Assembly (NCBI GenBank): GCA_027620655.1
Contig: JAQCDS010000007.1
Span: 16,367-80,366 of the forward strand
Length of the DNA stretch: 64,000 nucleotides
Reading direction: 5' to 3'
Origin: Bacteroidota bacterium
GTDB lineage: Bacteria; Bacteroidota; Bacteroidia; Flavobacteriales; Flavobacteriaceae
Shown piece by piece: positions 36,149 to 45,992 of the stretch (position 1 is its first letter; each line of letters starts with the position of its first letter). A program made the position numbers and the translations under genes. The notes beneath the pieces are model-generated. The model did not search any database, was not told the origin of the DNA, and saw only the letters and a list, made by a program, of their open reading frames with translations.

Positions 36149-37273
36149 TTAAAAGTAGACTCTGTTTTCAAATTTATCAAAATGTACCACTTCTCCTCTA
36201 CGCACAGAAAAATCGCTGCCAACAAAATAATTACTCTTTTTTGGAAGGAATTTGTAGGTGATGAATTTATATTTGGTTGTACTAATTTGTTTAATTGCAG
36301 ACTGGAAATCGGTAGCGTTTAAATCAAAAACTACATCATAATAAATGTTTTTTGGCAATTCTTCGATGGAATTTACAGTTGTTAAATTCTTCTTTTCGAG
36401 CCATTTTAAGCTTGTGTAGGGCTTTAAAAATGTAATCCTTTTAATCTTTCTTTTTACAGAAGCGTTAAATTTTGGAATGTAAGGTATCAAACTTGCTGTT
36501 ATATTAATTAAAGTTCCAAAGAAAAAATTTAATTTGAAATGTTTTTTGTAAAACAACTTCATTGCATGATAAAAACGTTTGGATTGAGTTCTGTTTTTAA
36601 TTGTACTTTCACCCTTAAAATGAATAACAGTGCTTGTTCCTAAATAATAATTTTTGTACCCTAATTGCTTTGCTCTATAGGATAGATCTATATCCTCTCC
36701 ATACATAAAAAAGCTTTCATCAAAACCTTTCAAATCCTCATAAAGTGATCGTTTCAAAAACATCAAAGCACCAGGGAGCACCTCAACTTCTGCGTTAGTA
36801 AATTCATCAATTTGATGCGCATAATAAGACTTACTTCTCCCAATTAATTTTTGAAAGGCCACAGAAACTGTAGGAAAATTTCTTTTGCTTTCAGGTAAAA
36901 AGCGACCTGAACCATCAATTAGCCGACATCCAACAATTCCTAAATTTTTTGACTTTGCTTCAGAAAATTGAAGTAGATTTTGGAATGTATTTTCAGCAAC
37001 TACAGTATCGGGGTTAAGTATACACACAAACTCCCCTTGTGCCACTTCAAGCAGTTGGTTATTAGCTTTTGAAAAGCCAACATTATTTTCGTTTTCGATT
37101 AGTGTGATTTCTGGAAATTTAGCTTTTACCATGGCACAACTATCATCCATTGAATGATTATCAATAACAATAATTTCAGAGGGGATATCTTTTAATGCCG
37201 CTTGAACACTTTGTAAGCATAACTCCAAAAAGTAGCGTACATTATAATTGAGAATAACTACAGATAGCTTCAA
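36149..37273 (-). CDS. Family 2 glycosyltransferase
   Basis: 374 residues. GT-A fold: LSVVILNYNVRYFLELCLQS at the N-terminus, IIVIDNHSMDDS, NVGFSKANNQLL, the DxD-like LNPDTVV near 93, FDESFFMYGEDIDLSYRAK near 190. Resembles rhamnosyltransferase-type WbbL enzymes of cell-surface glycan synthesis. A C-terminal 130-residue part with hydrophobic segment (FFGTLINITASLIPYIP) may associate with the membrane. The start is TTG at 37273, 4 bases after the recR stop; no in-frame ATG is near. Acceptor unknown. Confidence 0.9.
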   Translation of the reverse strand: MKLSVVILNYNVRYFLELCLQSVQAALKDIPSEIIVIDNHSMDDSCAMVKAKFPEITLIENENNVGFSKANNQLLEVAQGEFVCILNPDTVVAENTFQNLLQFSEAKSKNLGIVGCRLIDGSGRFLPESKRNFPTVSVAFQKLIGRSKSYYAHQIDEFTNAEVEVLPGALMFLKRSLYEDLKGFDESFFMYGEDIDLSYRAKQLGYKNYYLGTSTVIHFKGESTIKNRTQSKRFYHAMKLFYKKHFKLNFFFGTLINITASLIPYIPKFNASVKRKIKRITFLKPYTSLKWLEKKNLTTVNSIEELPKNIYYDVVFDLNATDFQSAIKQISTTKYKFITYKFLPKKSNYFVGSDFSVRRGEVVHFDKFENRVYF

Positions 37274-37277
37274 TGCT

Positions 37278-37895
37278 TTATGATTTTAAAGAGGATTCAA
37301 ATGGCACTCTATTGGTAATACTTCGTCCCAAAGTAACTTCATCGGTATATTCCAATTCATCACCTACTGAAATCCCTCTTGCTATTGTTGAAAGTATAAC
37401 CTCTTCGCCTTGAATTTGTTTATAAATGTAAAAATTAGTGGTGTCGCCTTCCATTGTGGAACTCAACGCAAAAATAAGCTCTTTTATTTTGCCTTCATTA
37501 ACTTTATTGACCAAACTTTGAATATTTAAATCTGTTGGACCAATACCATCCATAGGAGAAATTTTACCCCCTAGAACATGATATACTCCACGATAACTTG
37601 CAGTACTTTCAATGGCTAAAACATCTCGAATATCTTCCACCACACAAATAGTATTTTGATTTCTGTTTGGATTTGCACAGATTTCACAAACAAGTTGATC
37701 AGAAATATTATGGCATTGCTGACAAAAATTTATTGAAGATCTCATGTCTAAAAGTGCTTTAGATAACTGATTAGTCTGGTCTTCTGATTGCCGCAAAAGA
37801 TGAAGTACCAAACGAAGCGCAGTACGCCGTCCAATTCCCGGCAATTGTGAAACTTCATTCACTGCATTTTCTAATAATTTCGATGAAAACTCCAT
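37278..37895 (-). CDS. recR: Recombination protein RecR
   Basis: 205 residues. HhH region [19 protein letters not shown]4 zinc finger [16 protein letters not shown] near 57-72, Toprim domain [32 protein letters not shown]. It loads with RecO/RecF for gap repair. Complete. Translation of the following glycosyltransferase gene is probably coupled. Confidence 0.96.
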   Translation of the reverse strand: MEFSSKLLENAVNEVSQLPGIGRRTALRLVLHLLRQSEDQTNQLSKALLDMRSSINFCQQCHNISDQLVCEICANPNRNQNTICVVEDIRDVLAIESTASYRGVYHVLGGKISPMDGIGPTDLNIQSLVNKVNEGKIKELIFALSSTMEGDTTNFYIYKQIQGEEVILSTIARGISVGDELEYTDEVTLGRSITNRVPFESSLKS

Positions 37896-38005
37896 TTTAT
37901 TTATATTTTACTAAATGATTTAAACACCTCATTAGCAGAACTTAAAGTAAAAACAATTGAAAAATCTAATAAATTTGACTTAAGATTATTTCAGAATATT
38001 TTACT

Positions 38006-38032
38006 TTTGAACACAGACTCGTGGTACATTTG
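38006..38032 (+). promoter_or_regulatory. Candidate promoter, symporter gene
   Basis: TTTG at 38006-38009 and TACATTTG (exact TAnnTTTG) at 38025-38032. The 15-base spacer is short against the usual 19-21. It lies 26 bases before the TTG start. Confidence 0.4.
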
Positions 38033-38058
38033 AGCATCACAAATATATATTTATTAAG

Positions 38059-39516
38059 TTGAAAGGACAACACATTCTACTCATCACTCTAGTTTATTTT
38101 GTATTTCTTGTTATTATCGCAAGAATTACAGGAAAAAATGATAGCAATAATGATTTTTTCAAAGCTGGAAAACAATCGCCTTGGTATTTGGTGGCCTTTG
38201 GAATGATTGGCGCTTCACTTTCTGGCGTGACTTTTATATCTGTACCAGGATGGGTACAAAGTTCAGAGTTTAGCTATTTTCAAGTGTGCTTGGGCTATAT
38301 TGCGGGCTATGTTGTGGTTGCTTTTATGCTTTTGCCTATTTATTACAAATTAAATCTCACTTCAATTTACGAATACCTACAACAGCGATATGGACGTGTT
38401 AGTCATAAAACTGGTGCATTTTTCTTCTTTGTTTCTAGGGTTTTGGGGGCTGCTTTTCGAATGTATCTAATGGCAATTGTATTGCAACAATTTGTCTTTG
38501 AACAATGGAATATTCCTTTTGAAGCTACGGTCATTTTGTCAATACTACTCATTTGGATTTATACCAACAAAGGTGGTATCAAAACGATTGTTTGGACCGA
38601 TACACTACAAACACTTTTTATGGTGTGTGCTGTGGTGCTTTCCATTTATTTTATCACAGATCAATTGGGTTGGAGTTTTTCAGAGTTTTTAGTTTCAGAC
38701 GAACTAAATCAATACCATTCAATTTTTAGAACAGATTCTATTTTAGCAAGAGACCATTTCTTAAAATCGTTCTTTGGAGGCATGTTTATCACTATTTGTA
38801 TGACGGGATTAGATCAGGACATGATGCAGAAAAATCTAACCTGTAAATCGCTAAAAGATGCACAAAAAAATATGCTTTGGTTTAGTATTGTGCTAACACT
38901 AGTCACATTCTTATTTTTACTTTTGGGCGCTTTATTATTCATTTATGCGGAACGTTTTGGTATAGCACTGCCGCTTATGGACGGACAACCCAAAACAGAT
39001 TTATTGTTCCCAGAAATTGCGCTTAATTCTGGCTTAGGATTAACCTTGGCTTCAGTATTTATTTTGGGACTTATTGCAGCAGCCTACAGTAGCGCCGATA
39101 GTGCATTGACTTCACTAACAACGTCTTTTTGTGTCGATATTTTAGACCTCAACAAACATTCAGATACTGACAAAAAACGCATTCGAAAACAAACGCATAT
39201 AGGGATGAGTGTGCTTTTAATTTTGGTTATCATTGCTTTTAAACACATCTTAGATTCCAATGTTATTGATAGCCTGCTTACTGTTGCTGGATATACCTAT
39301 GGCCCTTTACTAGGGCTTTTTGCCTTTGGTATTTTTACAAATTATAAGATTAAAGATAAGTATGTGTGGCTTGTAGCGTTATTATCCGTTTCTATTTCTT
39401 ATGGTCTAGGACAAATTCCTGCAGAGCAAATCGGTGGCTATGTTATTGGTTATGAGTTATTACCACTCAATGGAATGCTTACCTTTTTAGGATTAATACT
39501 GATTCGTAGACAATAA
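38059..39516 (+). CDS. Sodium:solute symporter
   Basis: 485 residues, about 13 hydrophobic helices, SSS family (LeuT-like fold). Seen: [25 protein letters not shown] near residue 32 (TM1 with the conserved GAS), [11 protein letters not shown] near 102, the QDMMQK in TM7 loop, and [18 protein letters not shown] near 340, the Na2-site Ser/Thr cluster of TM8. Substrate (sugar, proline, sialic acid or other) is not deducible. The start is TTG at 38059. Its last 24 bases overlap the end of the convergent CoA-binding gene. Confidence 0.9.
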   Translation: MKGQHILLITLVYFVFLVIIARITGKNDSNNDFFKAGKQSPWYLVAFGMIGASLSGVTFISVPGWVQSSEFSYFQVCLGYIAGYVVVAFMLLPIYYKLNLTSIYEYLQQRYGRVSHKTGAFFFFVSRVLGAAFRMYLMAIVLQQFVFEQWNIPFEATVILSILLIWIYTNKGGIKTIVWTDTLQTLFMVCAVVLSIYFITDQLGWSFSEFLVSDELNQYHSIFRTDSILARDHFLKSFFGGMFITICMTGLDQDMMQKNLTCKSLKDAQKNMLWFSIVLTLVTFLFLLLGALLFIYAERFGIALPLMDGQPKTDLLFPEIALNSGLGLTLASVFILGLIAAAYSSADSALTSLTTSFCVDILDLNKHSDTDKKRIRKQTHIGMSVLLILVIIAFKHILDSNVIDSLLTVAGYTYGPLLGLFAFGIFTNYKIKDKYVWLVALLSVSISYGLGQIPAEQIGGYVIGYELLPLNGMLTFLGLILIRRQ

Positions 39517-39861
39517 CACCAAAGTACAGGCGATTTCATAAGTAATGTTTTGACGTTCCAAAAGTTTGAAAAAAACAGGGTTTTCTGTTTCTGGATTAAA
39601 AATCACACGTTTCGGATTTAAATTCAAAATGTATTCCATATAATCCAATTGACGTTTGGGGTTTAAATAAAGCGTAATGGTATGAACAGATGAGTACAAT
39701 TTTAAATTGGTATCGATTTCTACATCACCTACAACTCCATGCTTGAGACCAAAAGCCACTACTGGAATATTAGCTTTTCTTAACATCAAAATTGCTTTGT
39801 ATGAATAGCGCTCTGGATTAAGGGAAGCCCCCAAAACAAGCGTTTTATAAGATTCTACCAT
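39493..39861 (-). CDS. CoA-binding domain protein
   Basis: 122 residues, a stand-alone Rossmann CoA-binding domain: [18 protein letters not shown] (nucleotide loop), VVAFGLKHG, and [14 protein letters not shown]. Family members bind CoA or acyl-CoA; role unknown. Overlaps the fabH stop by 7 bases, so translated by coupling with it, and overlaps the convergent symporter by 24 bases. Confidence 0.87.
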   Translation of the reverse strand: MVESYKTLVLGASLNPERYSYKAILMLRKANIPVVAFGLKHGVVGDVEIDTNLKLYSSVHTITLYLNPKRQLDYMEYILNLNPKRVIFNPETENPVFFKLLERQNITYEIACTLVLLSTNQY

Positions 39862-40865
39862 TTGATGATTACACTACCCCAAGTAAAACCACTACCAAAC
39901 GCCGCAAGGACAACGGTATCGCCAGATTTTATTTTTCCTTGCTCACAAGCCTCACTAAGTGCAATTGGAATAGAGGCTGCAGTCGTATTACCATAATTTT
40001 GAATATTATTAAAAACTTGATCGTCAGAGAGTTGAAACTTTTTTTGAATATATTGAGAAATTCGCAAATTGGCCTGATGGGGAATCAGCATATCAATATC
40101 CGAAACTTGTAAATTATTGGCTTCAAGACCTTGGTTGATGACCTCACTAAATCGTCGTATGGCATTTTTAAATACAAACTGCCCGTTCATATAAGGTCTG
40201 TAACTCATATCTTCTGGGTCATTATCTTCAATTATTTCTGTCACCCATCGTTTTCCCATGCCTGGTGCTTCTGCGGCCAATTCTAACGCATGCTCGCCTT
40301 GAGAATGTAAATGTGATGATAAAATACCTTTAGAAGTGTCTTCCTCTCGAGTCAAAACAGCAGCTCCAGCACCATCGCCAAAAATCACAGAAATGCTTCG
40401 ACCTCTAGTTGAAACATCAATACCACGAGATTGCAATTCGCTACCAATGACTAAAATATTTTTGTACATCCCAGTTTTAATAAATTGATCCGCAACAGAA
40501 ATACCATATACAAATCCCGAACATTGGTTACGAACATCCAAAGCACCAACGTTATCAATTCCTAAAGCTTCCTGGACTTGAACACCTGGACCTGGAAAAT
40601 AGTAATCTGGGCTTAATGTTGCAAAAACAATAAAATCTATGTCTTGTTTGTCAATTCCTGCATTCTTAATGGCATTTTCGGCAGCTTTTAACCCCATACT
40701 AAAAGTGGTATCTCCATCGCCTTTAACGGCCCAACGGCGCTGTTTTATTCCTGTACGTTCCTGAATCCACTGATCGTTAGTATCCATCAGTTGCGACAAA
40801 TCGTCATTTGTGACAACATTTTCTGGGACATAATGCCCCATTCCTATTATTCTTGAGTTGTACAT
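39855..40865 (-). CDS. fabH: 3-oxoacyl-ACP synthase III (FabH-like)
   Basis: 336 residues. Thiolase-fold condensing enzyme that starts fatty-acid synthesis from acyl-CoA and malonyl-ACP. Catalytic triad visible: Cys115 in VRNQCSGFVYG, His in IPHQANLRI near 257, Asn in NYGNTTAASIP near 287. Slightly longer than E. coli FabH (317). Flavobacteria often hold several FabH paralogues, some for branched primers or secondary lipids; which one this is cannot be told. Followed by a CoA-binding protein. Confidence 0.9.
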   Translation of the reverse strand: MYNSRIIGMGHYVPENVVTNDDLSQLMDTNDQWIQERTGIKQRRWAVKGDGDTTFSMGLKAAENAIKNAGIDKQDIDFIVFATLSPDYYFPGPGVQVQEALGIDNVGALDVRNQCSGFVYGISVADQFIKTGMYKNILVIGSELQSRGIDVSTRGRSISVIFGDGAGAAVLTREEDTSKGILSSHLHSQGEHALELAAEAPGMGKRWVTEIIEDNDPEDMSYRPYMNGQFVFKNAIRRFSEVINQGLEANNLQVSDIDMLIPHQANLRISQYIQKKFQLSDDQVFNNIQNYGNTTAASIPIALSEACEQGKIKSGDTVVLAAFGSGFTWGSVIIKW

Positions 40866-40891
40866 AAGCTATTTTTGTTGTGATTTCTATA

Positions 40892-40899
40892 CAAATATA
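40892..40899 (-). promoter_or_regulatory. -7 box, fabH
   Basis: Minus strand TATATTTG, exact TAnnTTTG, 26 bases before the fabH ATG. Confidence 0.45.
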
Positions 40900-41004
40900 A
40901 ACTTTATAAAATGCCAGTTTGTCACATTTTTAAAAATGGTATTCTTTTTGACATAAGTTTAACACTATTAATCAATATAATAATCGTTTAAAATACATAA
41001 AACT

Positions 41005-42915
41005 ATGAGTAAAGGAACAATTAATGTATCCGTTGAAAATATTTTTCCACTGATTAAAAAGTTTTTGTACAGCGATCACGAAATCTTTTTAAGAGAATTA
41101 ATTAGTAATGCTACTGATGCAACCCTAAAGTTGAAGCATTTAACCAATATTGGCGAAGCTAAAGTAGAATATGGGAATCCAATCATTGAAGTCAAAATTG
41201 ACAAAGAAGGAAAAAAACTGCATCTCATTGACCAAGGCATTGGAATGACAGCCGATGAAGTTCAAAAATACATCAATGAAGTAGCATTTTCTGGTGCTGA
41301 AGAGTTTTTGGACAAATACAAGGATAAAGTTGAAGATGCTGGTATTATTGGACATTTTGGACTAGGGTTTTACTCTGCATTCATGGTCGCTGAAAAAGTA
41401 GAAATTATAACAAAATCTTTTAAAGATGAACCTGCTGCACATTGGGTTTGTGACGGAAGTCCAGAGTATAGCTTAGAAACTGCTGATAAAAAAGAAAGAG
41501 GCACAGAAATCATTTTGCATATTGCAGAAGATTCTACGGAATTTTTGGAAGACCATCGTATTACAGAACTGTTGAACAAGTACAACAAATTTATGCCAAT
41601 CCCAATAAAATTTGGCACAAAAGAAATCAACGATCCAGAGCACGAGCCAAAAACGATAACAGACAAAGACGGTAAAGAAACTAATGAACCTCAACGCAAA
41701 ATTACAGTCGATAATATCATCAATAATCCAAATCCAGCGTGGACAAAAACACCATCGGATTTGAAAGAAGAAGACTATAAAGGGTTTTATCGTGAATTGT
41801 ACCCCATGCAATTTGAAGAACCGCTTTTTAACATTCATTTGAATGTCGATTATCCTTTCAATCTTACTGGAATTCTATATTTTCCAAAAATGACTAACGA
41901 TATGAATATCCAAAAGGATAAAATTCAATTGTATCAAAATCAAGTCTTTGTAACGGACAATGTAGAAGGAATTGTACCAGAATTTTTAACCATGCTTCGT
42001 GGTGTGATTGATTCTCCAGATATTCCCTTGAATGTATCACGTTCCTACCTTCAAGCTGATGGTGCTGTAAAAAAGATTTCGTCTTATATAACCAAAAAAG
42101 TAGCCGATAAATTAAAGTCATTATTTAATAATGATAGAGAAGATTTTGAAGCTAAATGGAATGACATCAAAATTGTGATTGAGTATGGAATGCTCTCGGA
42201 AGAAAAATTCTTTGAAAAAGCTGAAGCTTTTGCATTGTATCCAACAGTAGATGGCACCTACTATACTTATGATGAATTGTACAATAAAATTAATGCGAAG
42301 CAAACTGACAAAGATGACAAATTAGTGATTTTATATGCCTCTAATGCAGATGAACAACACAGCTATATTGAGGCTGCAAAAGCGAAAGATTATGAAGTTC
42401 TTTTGTTGGATTCTCCTATTGTATCACATTTGATTCAAAAATTAGAAGGCAGTAAAGAAAATATCTCCTTTGCTAGAGTAGATGCCGATCATATTGATAA
42501 ACTGATTCAGAAAGAAGATACTGCAATTTCAAAACTCTCTGAAGAAGAAAAAACAACTTTAGACGAACATCTAAAAGCGGTTATTTCTTCTGAGAAATTT
42601 ATTGTTCAATTGGAAGCTATGGACAGCAATGCTGCACCATTTATGATCACTCAGCCAGAGTTTATGCGCCGTATGAAAGAAATGCAACAAACTGGCGGCG
42701 GCGGTATGTTTGGTATGGGGGGTATGCCAGAAATGTATAACCTAGTTGTGAATACAAATTCTGAATTGGTTAATGAAATTTTAAACACAAAAACCGCAAA
42801 AAAACGCGAACGTTTGATTAATCAAAGTTTAGATTTGGCACAACTCTCGCAAGGTCTTCTTAAAGGCGAGGCCCTGACCAACTTTATCAAGCGAAGTTAT
42901 GAGATGATAAAATAA
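41005..42915 (+). CDS. htpG: Chaperone HtpG (Hsp90)
   Basis: 636 residues. ATPase domain: LRELISNATDA near 32, DQGIGMT near 78, GHFGLGFYSAFMVA near 114. Middle domain contains the catalytic-loop Arg in NVSRSYLQADG near 350. The C-terminal dimerisation domain carries a Gly/Met-rich segment GGGGMFGMGGMPEM near 570, absent from E. coli HtpG and probably a flexible surface loop for client contact. ATP-dependent chaperone in the cytosol. Monocistronic with a bidirectional terminator. Confidence 0.97.
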   Translation: MSKGTINVSVENIFPLIKKFLYSDHEIFLRELISNATDATLKLKHLTNIGEAKVEYGNPIIEVKIDKEGKKLHLIDQGIGMTADEVQKYINEVAFSGAEEFLDKYKDKVEDAGIIGHFGLGFYSAFMVAEKVEIITKSFKDEPAAHWVCDGSPEYSLETADKKERGTEIILHIAEDSTEFLEDHRITELLNKYNKFMPIPIKFGTKEINDPEHEPKTITDKDGKETNEPQRKITVDNIINNPNPAWTKTPSDLKEEDYKGFYRELYPMQFEEPLFNIHLNVDYPFNLTGILYFPKMTNDMNIQKDKIQLYQNQVFVTDNVEGIVPEFLTMLRGVIDSPDIPLNVSRSYLQADGAVKKISSYITKKVADKLKSLFNNDREDFEAKWNDIKIVIEYGMLSEEKFFEKAEAFALYPTVDGTYYTYDELYNKINAKQTDKDDKLVILYASNADEQHSYIEAAKAKDYEVLLLDSPIVSHLIQKLEGSKENISFARVDADHIDKLIQKEDTAISKLSEEEKTTLDEHLKAVISSEKFIVQLEAMDSNAAPFMITQPEFMRRMKEMQQTGGGGMFGMGGMPEMYNLVVNTNSELVNEILNTKTAKKRERLINQSLDLAQLSQGLLKGEALTNFIKRSYEMIK

Positions 42916-42931
42916 TTGCACATCATTACTC

Positions 42932-42966
42932 AAAAAAAGGTGGTTTTTTATAAAATCACCTTTTTT
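42932..42966. terminator. Bidirectional terminator htpG / dipeptidase
   Basis: AAAAAAAGGTG then GTTTTTTATAAAAT loop region and CACCTTTTTT. The T-tract reaches into the stop codon of the converging dipeptidase gene (42965). Confidence 0.85.
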
Positions 42967-43642
42967 ATTCTATAACAAAATCAAAATAGGTCTTTGGAAA
43001 TGGTTCATGGTTTAAGGTAAAATGCCACCACTCTTGTGCATAGGGTCGGAATCCATATTTTATCATAACACGCTGTAACAACTCACGATTGGAGCGTTCT
43101 TTGGTGTTTAAATCTTGATAATCTAAATTCGAAATTTTACCAAAAAAATCATAAGGACTCCCCATGTCAAGTTCCTCGCAAGTATTAAAATCTATAAGTG
43201 TCACATCTATTGAACTTCCTCTACTATGTCCAGAATGTGTGGAAATGTATTGCTTTATAAATAATTCAGACTTTGGAATATTAGGATAGAATTGTGCTTT
43301 CATTAGGGTGTCGCTAGGAATTTTTGCCCATCGTACAAAATGATCTACTGCCCGTTGTGGACGGTAGCCATCAAATAATTTTAACCCCAAACCTATACGC
43401 CCAAATTCTTGTTGTGCTGCAAATAGTGCCTCAGCTGTTTTTGTACTTAAAATGGCTTTTTCGGTCGTATAGCCGTCAATTTTTTGACCTACAAAATTGT
43501 TTTTTTTTGCATAACGTAAATCAATTTCTAAATCGGGTATTTTATCTTTTGCATAGCTAAAACCTTGAGGCAGTGGTGCTTGAGCAAAAATAATAGCCAT
43601 AACAAAAAGGGCTAAAATTGAGAAGATGTTTTTTTGTTGCAT
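42965..43642 (-). CDS. D-alanyl-D-alanine dipeptidase (VanX/DdpX family)
   Basis: 225 residues, M15D zinc peptidase. Signal peptide MQQKNIFSILALFVMAIIFA, so exported. Zinc-site motifs: DGYRPQRAVDHF (Arg) near 95, SGHSRGSSIDVTL (His, Asp) near 138, EWWHF (Glu, His) near 205. It hydrolyses D-Ala-D-Ala from cell-wall turnover. VanX in vancomycin resistance is cytoplasmic and clusters with VanA/VanH; neither is here, so it is probably a turnover enzyme rather than resistance. Confidence 0.92.
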   Translation of the reverse strand: MQQKNIFSILALFVMAIIFAQAPLPQGFSYAKDKIPDLEIDLRYAKKNNFVGQKIDGYTTEKAILSTKTAEALFAAQQEFGRIGLGLKLFDGYRPQRAVDHFVRWAKIPSDTLMKAQFYPNIPKSELFIKQYISTHSGHSRGSSIDVTLIDFNTCEELDMGSPYDFFGKISNLDYQDLNTKERSNRELLQRVMIKYGFRPYAQEWWHFTLNHEPFPKTYFDFVIE

Positions 43643-43682
43643 GAATTCAGAACTTATGCTAATTTAGAAAAAAAATCAAAAG

Positions 43683-44282
43683 ATGCTTTTTGGCGTACAT
43701 AATAACATAACCACCGAGTTAAAAGATGGTGAGATTTCTTATGATAAAAACTTCTTAAGCTCATTAGAAGCGTCAAGATATTTTAAAGTTTTACGTAATG
43801 AAACGGCATGGCAACAGGATCAAATAAAGGTATTTGGAAAGGTATATGATCAGCCTCGACTTACCGCATTATTTGCTAATAATAACTTTCCTTATCGTTA
43901 TTCAAACATCACAATGTACCCATCTCCTTTTTCGGCAACACTTTTAGAAATTAAAGAAAAAGTAGAACAGCAATTGAAAAAACAGTTTACAACCTGTCTT
44001 TTAAACTTGTATCGTCATGGTCAGGACAGTAATGGTTGGCATGCTGATAACGAAAAAGAATTGGGTAAAAATCCTATAATTGCATCTGTGAGTTTGGGTG
44101 CAGAGCGAATGTTCCATATGAAGCATCGAACAGAAAAATCTCAAAAAATTAAAATAAATTTGACCCATGGAAGTTTACTTGTAATGAGCGGCAGTACACA
44201 ACACTACTGGTTACATCAAATTCCAAAAACAAAAAAGCATGTCGAAGAACGTATCAACTTGACCTTTAGAATTTTAAAATAA
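43683..44282 (+). CDS. AlkB-family 2-oxoglutarate/Fe(II) dioxygenase
   Basis: 199 residues. Repairs alkylated bases by oxidative demethylation. Iron ligands HxD in GWHADNEKELG near 118-120 and the distal His near 174 in GSTQHYWLHQIPK; 2-oxoglutarate-binding Arg residues in RINLTFR at the end. LNLYRHGQDSNGWHADN and IASVSLGAERMF are family blocks shared with ALKBH2/3-type enzymes. Starts 6 bases before the alpha/beta hydrolase. Confidence 0.93.
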   Translation: MLFGVHNNITTELKDGEISYDKNFLSSLEASRYFKVLRNETAWQQDQIKVFGKVYDQPRLTALFANNNFPYRYSNITMYPSPFSATLLEIKEKVEQQLKKQFTTCLLNLYRHGQDSNGWHADNEKELGKNPIIASVSLGAERMFHMKHRTEKSQKIKINLTHGSLLVMSGSTQHYWLHQIPKTKKHVEERINLTFRILK

Positions 44283-44288
44283 ATAATT

Positions 44289-45212
44289 ATGAAACATGTC
44301 CTCAAATTTTTAAGCTGTTATCTATTTGCATCAAGTCTATTGATTGCACAAAATTTTTCGTCAAAAGACCTCAGTATAAACACCCATGTCGATGGTACTT
44401 TGTTGACCCCAAATACAATAAACAATGCACCTTTGGTAATTTTGATTGCGGGTTCTGGCCCAACAGATCGCAATGGCAATCAATCATTCATGAAAAACGA
44501 TATGCTAAAAAAATTGGCAGAATCGTTGGCAAATAATGGTATTGCTTCATTTCGATACGACAAAAGAATTGTAAAGCAAATTCGCAACAAAACGATTGAC
44601 AAGAACATCATGTTTGATGATTTTGTGACGGATGCAAAATCGGTTATTTCCTATTTTAAACCAAAGTTTGAAACTATTGTTGTAGCTGGACACAGTCAAG
44701 GAAGTTTGGTTGGATTATTGGCTTTGGAAGACGGGGTTTCTGGTTTTATTTCATTGGCTGGCGCAGGAAAATCAATCGATCAAATTATAATTGAACAAAT
44801 TTCAAAAACAGCACCCATGTTTTTGGAAGACAGCAAACGTGTTTTAGCAGTTCTTAAAGAGGGAAAAACTACATCAGATTTTCCAGTAGCATTGTCTTCA
44901 ATTTTCAATTTAGATCTACAATCTTTTATGTCTAATTGGATACAATATAGTCCTTCTGAAATAATGAAAAATCACAACATCCCTTCACTAATTATTAATG
45001 GAGATAAAGATTTGCAAGTAAGTGTAGATGAGGCGAATTTGCTTTATGCTTCTGCACAAAATGGAATGCTACTAATTGTGGAAAACATGAATCATATTTT
45101 GGTAAAAATTGAAGGAGATCAATTGGAGAACATGAAATCGTATAATGATACGAAGTTAAAGATTGCTGAAGATGTTGAAACAAGTATGGTTAATTTTGTA
45201 AAAAAATTATAA
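44289..45212 (+). CDS. Secreted alpha/beta hydrolase
   Basis: 307 residues. Signal peptide MKHVLKFLSCYLFASSLLIAQ, then an alpha/beta-hydrolase fold: LVILIAGSGPTDRNGN (oxyanion hole), nucleophile elbow VAGHSQGSLVG near 140, acid in INGDKDLQVSV near 240, His in ENMNHILVK near 270. Related to dienelactone-hydrolase-like esterases; substrate unknown. Co-directional with alkB, then a terminator. Confidence 0.88.
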   Translation: MKHVLKFLSCYLFASSLLIAQNFSSKDLSINTHVDGTLLTPNTINNAPLVILIAGSGPTDRNGNQSFMKNDMLKKLAESLANNGIASFRYDKRIVKQIRNKTIDKNIMFDDFVTDAKSVISYFKPKFETIVVAGHSQGSLVGLLALEDGVSGFISLAGAGKSIDQIIIEQISKTAPMFLEDSKRVLAVLKEGKTTSDFPVALSSIFNLDLQSFMSNWIQYSPSEIMKNHNIPSLIINGDKDLQVSVDEANLLYASAQNGMLLIVENMNHILVKIEGDQLENMKSYNDTKLKIAEDVETSMVNFVKKL

Positions 45213-45213
45213 T

Positions 45214-45245
45214 AAAAAAAGCACTGAAAGAACAGTGCTTTTTTT
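45214..45245 (+). terminator. Terminator after alpha/beta hydrolase
   Basis: AAAAAAAGCACTG, loop AAAGAA, CAGTGCTTTTTTT. Perfect stem, long T-tract. It is directly followed by ACTAACCAACCAAA. Confidence 0.92.
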
Positions 45246-45395
45246 ACTAACCAACCAAAGTGTATTCAAGATACAATCTTAATACTACAAACTTATAACC
45301 TATAGTTTATATTAACATAATGTTTAACAATACTTTCACAAAAGGAAAAAGCATCATTTAAAAAAAAACGATGCTTTAACCACTAACCAACCAAA
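45246..45395 (+). repeat. Repeated hairpin plus 14-base direct repeat
   Basis: ACTAACCAACCAAA occurs at 45246-45259 and 45382-45395, 136 bases apart. Each copy directly follows a hairpin: the terminator above, and AAAGCATC / GATGCTTT (45348-45355 and 45370-45377) with a 14-base A-rich loop. Meaning unknown; possibly a duplicated 3' end, a small RNA or a processing site. No ORF lies in 45246-45475. Confidence 0.55.
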
Positions 45396-45475
45396 ATATA
45401 TTACTAACAAAAAAATTAAATAATACATTATAATTAAATACAACTTCCGTGCCAAAAAATTAATTAGATAAAAAA

Positions 45476-45985
45476 ATGTTTGAAAAAAGACCAAAAATTA
45501 CTATTCCTAAAAATTCTACTGATCTTTGGATTGATCGGTTTTCGTTTTTATTGTTTTTTATAATTTGGCTAAGCGTATTTGTATATTATCCTGATTTACC
45601 CGATGAAATTCCAACACATTTCAATGGTCGTGGCCAAGCAGATGCTTTTGGTTCAAAGCAGTCTATTTGGGTGTTGATGGGTGTTTTTAGTAGTATCTTT
45701 ATTGGAATTTATATTTTAAATAAATATCCTCATCTTCATAATTACTCCGTAAAAATTACAGAAGAAAATGCTCTGAAAAATTATCGTTTTAGTACACGAG
45801 TTTTGAGGGTTGTCAATTTTTTAAACCTATTAGTATTGGCTTATATTCTCAAAACAATGCTGACTCCTTATGAAAAACAAAGTACAGCATTTGGAGGATG
45901 GTTTTTGCCTACTGTAATGATTGGTAATTTAGTGCTTATAATTTATATATTTGTCAAGGCCAATAAAATAAATTCTAAAACATAA
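45476..45985 (+). CDS. DUF1648 membrane protein
   Basis: 169 residues with four hydrophobic segments (about 27-42, 62-81, 108-125, 138-160). YPDLPDEIPTHFNGRGQAD after the first helix is the DUF1648 signature shared with SdpI-type proteins. Function is unknown. It begins a set with DUF819 (7-base gap) and DUF4369 genes, probably one operon, after the repeated-hairpin region. Confidence 0.85.
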   Translation: MFEKRPKITIPKNSTDLWIDRFSFLLFFIIWLSVFVYYPDLPDEIPTHFNGRGQADAFGSKQSIWVLMGVFSSIFIGIYILNKYPHLHNYSVKITEENALKNYRFSTRVLRVVNFLNLLVLAYILKTMLTPYEKQSTAFGGWFLPTVMIGNLVLIIYIFVKANKINSKT

Positions 45986-45992
45986 AAATTAT

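Noticed and set aside
42965..43642. Vancomycin-resistance vanX
   Set aside because: It has an export signal and no vanH, vanA or regulators near; a cell-wall turnover dipeptidase fits better.
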